From the NCBI GenBank assembly GCA_947466695.1, contig CANIFC010000010.1:1-33658 (forward strand): a DNA stretch of 33,658 bases, in the 5' to 3' direction. Positions 27,402 to 33,658 of the stretch are shown here, piece by piece. Position numbers and translations under genes: made by a program. Position 1 is the first letter of the stretch. The number at the start of each line of letters is the position of its first letter. Source of the stretch: Oxalobacteraceae bacterium (GTDB lineage: Bacteria > Pseudomonadota > Gammaproteobacteria > Burkholderiales > Burkholderiaceae_D). The notes under the pieces are model-generated. The model worked only from the letters and a program-made list of their open reading frames with translations. It ran no database searches and was not told the DNA's origin.

Positions 27402-29426
27402 TCAGTGATGTGGCGGTGGGGGCAGCCGTGGTGTCTCGGCGCTGTCCGCTTTTGGTGGCAAGAAAAAATCTCTGGGGCGGGAGAAGAAACGTTTCAGGAT
27501 GAGTTTCGATAAGGTTTTTTCCTGATCAAGACTGATGCGACGCGATCGTAGTGCCACCATCAAGGCAAGGCTGAAGCTCACGCCAAGATTGACGAGACCG
27601 ATGAGCAGGATACCAACGAGTGAGGTTGTGACTACTTGCCAGCTCATCTGGTGATCGAGCCCGACCAGCGCAAAGGAAAAATTGGCACTGGAAAACGTGA
27701 TGTGGCGGATGTCGATCGGCAGGCCGAAAACTACCCCTATCTGACCGATAGAGCCGAGCATGATGCCAAAGAACAGGTTGCCGCTCAGGGCGCCTAAATT
27801 GTTGCCAATATAGGTCGTCATTGCCAGCAGGCGCTGTTCACCCAGGAGGCGCTTGAGCCACGCCAGCTGACGTAGCCGGGCGGGTACATTGGCGTAGCTG
27901 GCGGTATTGTCAAAGTACCCGGAAATAAGTCCGGCCAGAAACAGGCAGACGCCGGCGATCGCGGCATGAAAAATGGAAAGACTCGCGATCGGATCGAGTT
28001 CATGCAGTAAATGCCTGGCTTTATCCGGATTGGCCAGATGTGTACCAAAGACGCCGTACCAGGCCCAGGCCAGGGCATAGGCGGTCGGCAGTGAAATGGC
28101 CACATTGCCGATGATGGCAATAAATTGAGAACGCAATACGCTCACCACCAGCTCGACCAGTTCCTCGAGTTTTTGCTTGCCTTTATCAATCGAGCTGGCG
28201 ATCAGCGCCGCCGTCATGGCGGGCTGTTTGGTGGCGATGGTAAAGTGCATCACATGGATGAAAATAAAGCCGGCGGAATAGTTCAGGCTATATAAAAAAG
28301 CATAGGTAAACGGTGCCAGCACCAACTTGCTGAACAACACTTTAATGAGTGCCATGAAGCCGACAATAAAGCCCGCCCCCATGGTGGAATAGAGCATCGT
28401 CAGCCATTCCTTGCGGTTGTTCGCCACATAGTGTTCCCCACTTTTACCGGCACGATCGGTCATTTGCAGTGCCAGTAATTCGGTATTGCTGCGGATGAGC
28501 TGACGCAAGCTATGGCGTTTGTTGTCGGCCTGTACCAGCTCTTTGAGGAGTTTGACACTGATTGGTGCTGCATCCCTGGTACAACGGGTATCGGTCAGCT
28601 TGAGCAATTTGCGCATGCGGTCGATGCTTTGCGTCAGGCAGAGCAACAGGCGGGTCAGGCTGACAGAAACACCCTGAACTGCCGCGGTACGGCGGATCTT
28701 GATGATCACGTCTTCGCACTGGATCAGCAGGACGTCAATGGACGCCGCATCATCGCGGACGTGTTTTTTATCCGAGAGCCAGGCACCGTAACTGCTCAGA
28801 TAACTGTTTATCTCGTCGTTCTGGCGTAAAAACGGCGATTCGAAACGTTCAATACTGGGATAGTTTCGCACCAGTTCGGACTCCAGCCCGATAGCGCTGA
28901 TGCGATATGACAAGACATGGATTGCACTCAGTGTTTCATGCAGGATCGCGCCATACGCCACGCGCGGTTGCGCAATCCGGAAACCCAGTGAATGAAACAG
29001 GTCCAGCCACACCAGGTCATGGACGCCATTGACCCAGACATGGTCCTTGACGTTGCAAAACAGCTGGCCAAAGACGTCGCGCAGATAGTCATCGTTAATT
29101 AATGGCGGTAATATTTTATCTGCCAGGGCCTGCCACGCAGCGCCCCAGAAGCCCTTGTTTTGCGTAATGCCGGTATCGGTCAGCAGATGCAGCAGCTTGC
29201 GTGTGACCATGACGTTAGCCAGGTATCTGCCAAGCGCTATCTTGCTGCTTCTGTCGTGCTTGAGCACGTAGCAAAGTGCCCTGATGTTGTCTGTCGCCTG
29301 GGCAACGTCTTCAATTCTTGCCGGGCGCAGTGCGGCGACAAGTTCACGCAGCAGGCTGATGTCGCGATGCGGATGCTGTTCCCGGTTCGCCAACACAATA
29401 CGCTCAAGAATGCTATCTATGGACAT
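27402..29426 (-). CDS. 'site-specific recombinase Gcr' family protein (polytopic membrane protein)
   Basis: 674 aa; 'NVKDHVWVNGVHDLVWLDLFHSLGF', many TM segments in the C-terminal half; matches the family I recall as SpecificRecomb/Gcr. Confidence 0.7.
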   Translation of the reverse strand: MSIDSILERIVLANREQHPHRDISLLRELVAALRPARIEDVAQATDNIRALCYVLKHDRSSKIALGRYLANVMVTRKLLHLLTDTGITQNKGFWGAAWQALADKILPPLINDDYLRDVFGQLFCNVKDHVWVNGVHDLVWLDLFHSLGFRIAQPRVAYGAILHETLSAIHVLSYRISAIGLESELVRNYPSIERFESPFLRQNDEINSYLSSYGAWLSDKKHVRDDAASIDVLLIQCEDVIIKIRRTAAVQGVSVSLTRLLLCLTQSIDRMRKLLKLTDTRCTRDAAPISVKLLKELVQADNKRHSLRQLIRSNTELLALQMTDRAGKSGEHYVANNRKEWLTMLYSTMGAGFIVGFMALIKVLFSKLVLAPFTYAFLYSLNYSAGFIFIHVMHFTIATKQPAMTAALIASSIDKGKQKLEELVELVVSVLRSQFIAIIGNVAISLPTAYALAWAWYGVFGTHLANPDKARHLLHELDPIASLSIFHAAIAGVCLFLAGLISGYFDNTASYANVPARLRQLAWLKRLLGEQRLLAMTTYIGNNLGALSGNLFFGIMLGSIGQIGVVFGLPIDIRHITFSSANFSFALVGLDHQMSWQVVTTSLVGILLIGLVNLGVSFSLALMVALRSRRISLDQEKTLSKLILKRFFSRPRDFFLPPKADSAETPRLPPPPHH

Positions 29427-29610
29427 AGGTGTCCTCCATGTGTTCTTGTTATCGTAAAGTGGAGGGATTTTACCCCATGCCGTTCATCTGTGCCGATATC
29501 TCTGGCGCTGATGCAGTCAGGACATTTCTTGCCTTCCGGTGGGTCACATGCCTGCTCGTCTGGTGAGAGGAGCAGGGAAGATGCCGGGACGACTTCAGCG
29601 CCGCGTTGGT

Positions 29611-29654
29611 GTATCGGAACCGGTATCGGGACCGGTATCGGGACCGGTATCGGG
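29611..29654. repeat. 12-bp tandem repeat, about 3.7 copies (GTATCGGGACCG)
   Basis: 29611 GTATCGGAACCG, 29623 GTATCGGGACCG, 29635 GTATCGGGACCG, 29647 GTATCGGG. Confidence 0.95.
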
Positions 29655-29834
29655 TCAGTTCGGAAGTACCCGGATAGCCCATTTTTTTAACGATATTTCT
29701 GATATTTTTGCCTTATTCTGCTCAGTTCAGGCAGTTTTTTCTTTAAAAAGTTTCCAGATACTTTGGTATTTATGCTGCGGTTTCCAACGATGTGGTCTAC
29801 AGTATTGGCTTGATTATTTACAGAAAGTTCAGCG

Positions 29835-31142
29835 TTGGATAATTTATTGCTAGTGCTTGGTGCCTTGCTGTTGGTTGCCTTGAATGGTTTTTTTGTGGCG
29901 GCAGAATTTGGCCTGGTGAAGTTACGCCAGACGCGGGTGCGCAGCATGGCCAAATCCGGCGGTGTACGTGCACGGCTGCTGGCGACGGTACATGAAAATC
30001 TGGATTCGTATTTGTCGGCCTGCCAGTTGGGCATTACGCTCGCCTCGCTAGGACTGGGCTGGATCGGTGAACCGGCCTTTGCGCGCCTGGTTGAGCCCTT
30101 GCTGACGTCGATGGGCATCCTGTCCGAGAAGCTGGTCCACGGTATTTCATTTTTCTTTGCGTTTTTTGTCATCTCGTATCTACACATCGTGGTCGGAGAG
30201 CTGGCACCAAAATCGATGTCACTACGTCTGCCGGAAAAAGTGTCCTTGTGGACCGCGCCGGCCTTGTACCTGTTTTATTGGGCGATGTTTCCGGCGATCT
30301 GGGTGCTCAACAAGAGCGCCAACAAGATCCTGTCCCTGGCCGGGCTTGATACCAGCCACGGCACCGATGCGCATTATTCGCCGGAAGAGCTCAAGCTCAT
30401 CTTGCGCGGCAGTCATGCCAGCAAAAAAATGACGCCCGACGAATGGGGCATCATGGCCCAGATGCTCGATTTCGGTGATCTCGAAATTTCGGACCTGATG
30501 CGTCCGATCAGTGAAGTCGTGGGTATGTACCGCAATGTCTCGTTGCAGGAGAATATGGAGACTGCGTCACGCAACAGGTTTAGCCGCTATCCCTTCTTTG
30601 ACGACGATGATGAAACCGTCCTCGGCATGCTGCATCTGAAAGACCTGTTTTTTGCCCGGCAAAGTGGAAAATCGCTCGATGATTTGCGCCAGCATCTGCG
30701 CCATGTTGAATACGTCCCGCCCAATATGCCGGCGCTGGAATTGTTTCGCCGTTTCCGCAAGGGGGCGCCGCACTTTGCCGTAGTTGGCTATAAGGGTAGT
30801 AAGCCGGTCGGATTTCTGACGCTGGATAATTTACTGAGCGCGCTGGTGGGCCAGATTCGTGATGAGTTCCGGCAAAACGAGAACGACTGGACCGCGCTTG
30901 ATGACGGTACCCTGATTGGTAAAGGCAGCCTGCCGCTGTTCACGCTGGGAGTTGCGCTCGGTATTGATCTCGATAGCGATGAAGTTGAATCAATTGGTGG
31001 CCTGATCATGCTGAAACTTGGTGATTTGCCGGTAGAAGGGCAAAAAATTGAATTCCCCCAGTTTAATGCGGTCGTCAGGAAAATGAACGGACCGCGTATT
31101 GTGCTGGTGCGGATACACCCAAAGGTCACGCAAGAGGAATGA
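29835..31142 (+). CDS. HlyC/CorC (CNNM) family transporter / hemolysin-family protein
   Basis: DUF21 TM domain 'LLLVALNGFFVAAEFGLVKLRQTRVRSMAKSG', CBS pair, CorC_HlyC C-terminal domain 'ESIGGLIMLKLGDLPVEGQKIEF'. Confidence 0.95.
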   Translation: MDNLLLVLGALLLVALNGFFVAAEFGLVKLRQTRVRSMAKSGGVRARLLATVHENLDSYLSACQLGITLASLGLGWIGEPAFARLVEPLLTSMGILSEKLVHGISFFFAFFVISYLHIVVGELAPKSMSLRLPEKVSLWTAPALYLFYWAMFPAIWVLNKSANKILSLAGLDTSHGTDAHYSPEELKLILRGSHASKKMTPDEWGIMAQMLDFGDLEISDLMRPISEVVGMYRNVSLQENMETASRNRFSRYPFFDDDDETVLGMLHLKDLFFARQSGKSLDDLRQHLRHVEYVPPNMPALELFRRFRKGAPHFAVVGYKGSKPVGFLTLDNLLSALVGQIRDEFRQNENDWTALDDGTLIGKGSLPLFTLGVALGIDLDSDEVESIGGLIMLKLGDLPVEGQKIEFPQFNAVVRKMNGPRIVLVRIHPKVTQEE

Positions 31143-31307
31143 TGCTGTGAGACTCTTCCCGGCCGGTGCTCGTCGTGTAATTCTGGCATAGAGCACTGGC
31201 CGTAATGATTCTGTCACACGTGCATGGATCTTGGTTTCCGCCGTAGAGTGGTTGAGCTAAAAGGCATGACAGGGAAGCAGGGCCATGCGCCGACGCTGAT
31301 CGCCCGT

Positions 31308-32417
31308 TCAGTCGCCAAAGCAGATGCCGATGTCGCGTCCGGTCTGCAAGGTATCACCGTCCAGCGGCACTGCCTTCATGCGCCCGGCGACTTCTTCCAG
31401 TGCCACATAATTGACATTTGGAAAGCCGAGCGCGACCATGATGCCGGAATAGCCTTCGTCCAGGGCGCGCACTGCGGCGGCACCGAAGCGCATCGCCGAT
31501 AAACGGTCAAAGGCGGTAGGACTGCCACCGCGCAGCAAGTGCCCCAGAACCACGGCACGCGCCTCCTTTCCAGTCAGCTGCTGCAATTCGTGGGCGATAC
31601 GCTCGCCCACGCCGCCCAGCCGTTCGGAGTAACCGGCTCCGGCAGACTGGCGCACCGTATGCTCACCATGAGCGGCAAGCGCACCTTCGGCTACCATCAC
31701 GATGGCGTAGTGATGGCCCGTCGAATCGCGTTCGCGGATCTTGGCGGCGACCTGTTTGAGGTCGTAGGCGATTTCAGGAATGAGGATGGCGTGCGAGTTG
31801 CTCGCTATGCCGGCATGCAGTGCGATCCAGCCGGCGTAGCGCCCCATCACCTCGACGACCATGATGCGCTGGTGACTTTCGGCTGTGCTGTGCAAGCGGT
31901 CAACGCATTCGGTGGCAAACGACACTGCCGTATCAAACCCAAAGGTGGTCAAGGTTTTATCGAGATCATTGTCGATGGTTTTTGGTACGCCAATCACGCG
32001 CAAACCCTGCTGGTGCAAGGCGTAGGCGATACTCAGGGTGCCGTCGCCACCGACACAGATTAATGCATCCATCTGCCTCTGTTGAAGATGCGCGACTATC
32101 TCGCCGCTGCGGTCAACTTCGCGGGTACTGCCGTCAGGCATACGCATCGGGAAACGCAGCGGATTACCATGATTGGTCGTCCCCAGGATGGTGCCGCCCA
32201 GATGGCCGATGCCACGCACCATCGCCTCGGTAACGGGGAATACGCCGTCTTCGTGATAGCGTTCCGGCTGCAAGATGCCGTTGAAGCCCTCGCGGATGCC
32301 ATGGCATTCCCAGCCGCGTCGTGTCGCTGCGAGTACGACTGCGCGGATGACCGCATTGAGACCGGGCGCATCGCCGCCGCCGGTGCTGATGGCAATACGC
32401 CGGATCGGTGCGTTCAT
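31308..32417 (-). CDS. pfkA: 6-phosphofructokinase
   Basis: 'MNAPIRRIAISTGGGDAPGLNAVIRAVV', 'ICVGGDGTLSIAYAL', 'PKTIDNDLDKT', 'VVEVMGRYAGWIALHAG'. Confidence 0.93.
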   Translation of the reverse strand: MNAPIRRIAISTGGGDAPGLNAVIRAVVLAATRRGWECHGIREGFNGILQPERYHEDGVFPVTEAMVRGIGHLGGTILGTTNHGNPLRFPMRMPDGSTREVDRSGEIVAHLQQRQMDALICVGGDGTLSIAYALHQQGLRVIGVPKTIDNDLDKTLTTFGFDTAVSFATECVDRLHSTAESHQRIMVVEVMGRYAGWIALHAGIASNSHAILIPEIAYDLKQVAAKIRERDSTGHHYAIVMVAEGALAAHGEHTVRQSAGAGYSERLGGVGERIAHELQQLTGKEARAVVLGHLLRGGSPTAFDRLSAMRFGAAAVRALDEGYSGIMVALGFPNVNYVALEEVAGRMKAVPLDGDTLQTGRDIGICFGD

Positions 32418-32421
32418 GGTC

Positions 32422-32613
32422 CTATTTTTTTGTGCTGCAGGTGGAAAAACCAAAAGGCAGGTAGGCCGGACAGACGCCCACCACCCCGGTCACGACCAGC
32501 ACCGCGCCAAGCCAGCCCCAGGGGCCGATGTAGCCGGTCAGTGTGGCGCCGATCAGGGCCAGTCCCACCAGAACACGAAGGATACGATCAGTAGTGCCAG
32601 TGTTGATATGCAT
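32422..32613 (-). CDS. DUF2892 family membrane protein
   Basis: 63 aa; 'DRILRVLVGLALIGATLTGYIGPWGWLGAVLVVTGVVGVCPAYLPFGFSTC'. Confidence 0.9.
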   Translation of the reverse strand: MHINTGTTDRILRVLVGLALIGATLTGYIGPWGWLGAVLVVTGVVGVCPAYLPFGFSTCSTKK

Positions 32614-32655
32614 GTTGCTCTCCTGTTGGTTGAAAAGTGTCTTTACAAGCTGTCG

Positions 32656-33516
32656 TTACAAGCTGTTGACGGGAATTTTCAGATAACTCACGCCATTACT
32701 TTCGGGTTCAGGCATGGCGCCGGCCCGGATATTGACCTGCACTGCCGGTAAAATTAGTAGCGGCATGGCCAGCGTGGCGTCACGGCGCTCGCGCATCTCG
32801 ACAAACTGGGCTTCACTGATGCCGTCATGGACATGGATATTGCCGGCCTTTTGCTCGGCCACGGTCGCCATCCATTGTGGCGCGCGGGCTTGTGGCGGAT
32901 AGTCGTGACACAAAAAAAGCCTGGTCGCAGCGGGAAGCGCCAACAGTTTTTGTATCGATTGATACAGGCTGCGGGCATCACCGCCAGGAAAATCGCAACG
33001 TGCCGTGCCGCTGTCGGGCATGAACATGGTGTCGCCGATAAACACGGCATCGCCAATCTGGTAGGCGACGTCGGCTGGCGTATGGCCGGGAACAGAGAGC
33101 GCCTTTGCCTTTAATGCGCCGATGGAAAAGATTTCGTTATCCTTTAGCAATACATCAAATTGGGTGCCATCGACGGCAAATTGCGGTTCGAGATGAAACA
33201 GTTTTTTAAACGTGTTTTGCACTAGTCCGATACGTACGCCAATGGCGATTTTTCCGCCGAATAAACCTTGCAGATATTTGGCTGCAGACAAGTGGTCGGC
33301 GTGCGCGTGCGTCTCCAGTATCCATTGCAGGGTAAGATGATGCTCCCGTAAAAAATGGACAATCTGGTCGGCCGCAAGTGTGCTGGTGCGACCTGCCTTG
33401 GCATCGTAATCGAGCACCGGATCAATCACCGCAGCGTGCCCGCCAGTTTCGTCAAAAACGACATGACTGGCGGTGCCGGTAACAGGATCAAAAAAACTTT
33501 TAATGTGGGGCTGCAT
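32656..33516 (-). CDS. MBL-fold metallo-hydrolase, ETHE1/Blh persulfide dioxygenase-like
   Basis: 'ILETHAHADHLSAAKYLQ' (HxHxDH), 'VPGHTPADVAYQIGDAVFIGDTMFMPDSGTARCDFPGGDARSLYQSI'. Confidence 0.92.
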   Translation of the reverse strand: MQPHIKSFFDPVTGTASHVVFDETGGHAAVIDPVLDYDAKAGRTSTLAADQIVHFLREHHLTLQWILETHAHADHLSAAKYLQGLFGGKIAIGVRIGLVQNTFKKLFHLEPQFAVDGTQFDVLLKDNEIFSIGALKAKALSVPGHTPADVAYQIGDAVFIGDTMFMPDSGTARCDFPGGDARSLYQSIQKLLALPAATRLFLCHDYPPQARAPQWMATVAEQKAGNIHVHDGISEAQFVEMRERRDATLAMPLLILPAVQVNIRAGAMPEPESNGVSYLKIPVNSL

Positions 33517-33537
33517 GTAAGGCCTGTTCTTTACAAT

Positions 33538-33556
33538 ATATTGACTTACATAATAT
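33538..33556. promoter_or_regulatory. candidate ArsR/BigR-type operator: ATATT-N9-AATAT
   Basis: 19-nt palindrome in the divergent intergenic region, overlapping the predicted -35 of the regulator promoter. Confidence 0.4.
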
Positions 33557-33569
33557 CAAAGAATAAAAT
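33541..33569 (+). promoter_or_regulatory. candidate sigma70 promoter TTGACT-N17-TAAAAT
   Basis: Near-consensus hexamers with optimal 17-bp spacing, 29 bp upstream of the ATG. Confidence 0.6.
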
Positions 33570-33597
33570 GAAGGCAAGCTAATTGTATAATCTGATC

Positions 33598-33658
33598 ATG
33601 AATCATCCTCCACTCTTTGATATGGCGCAAATGCGCACCGGTGCAAAAGTTGCCGTCA
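33598..33658 (+). CDS. ArsR-family (BigR-like) regulator, N-terminal fragment at window edge
   Basis: ATG AAT CAT CCT... = MNHPPLFDMAQMRTGAKVAV; context (divergent from MBL/DUF2892) supports ArsR/BigR, but only 20 aa are visible. Confidence 0.45.
   Translation, partial: MNHPPLFDMAQMRTGAKVAV

Overview
Chromosomal window from a betaproteobacterium, probably Oxalobacteraceae-like (inferred from gene content and composition only). Most of it is housekeeping or accessory metabolism: a lysA-like PLP decarboxylase divergent from an Lrp/AsnC regulator, MFS, TlpA/ResA-like thioredoxin, an XRE+DUF2975 pair, a Ca2+-type P-type ATPase, a YbaL/Kef-like antiporter, an SNF-family Na+ symporter, a cytochrome P460-like haem protein, a FabH-like KAS III, a formaldehyde detoxification pair (class III ADH + S-formylglutathione hydrolase), YitT, a secreted M4 metalloprotease with a PPC domain, a MATE pump, a NERD-domain protein, a TPR protein, a 'Gcr' family membrane protein, a HlyC/CorC protein, and a sulfide/persulfide-type MBL-DUF2892-PFK operon divergent from an ArsR/BigR-like regulator. 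I found no CRISPR array, tRNA, rRNA or prophage. The observations I rate highest are: (1) two perfect FNR/ANR boxes (TTGAT-N4-ATCAA), each with class-II spacing to a -10-like hexamer, placed divergently between the P-type ATPase and an unlisted DUF3149-like small ORF; (2) a sigma54-like promoter and a ~225-nt leader with three consecutive strong hairpins upstream of the M4 protease; (3) a decayed RAYT (REP-associated transposase) unit with 27-bp terminal inverted repeats (24/27) and a perfect 25-bp tandem duplication at one end; (4) a 6/7-bp slippage-prone tandem repeat in the 5' leader of the P460-like gene; (5) a phosphofructokinase gene 4 bp behind a sulfide-detoxification-like operon; (6) unlisted small ORFs at 5284-5642. 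None of these is a proven new system, and each needs the stated check.
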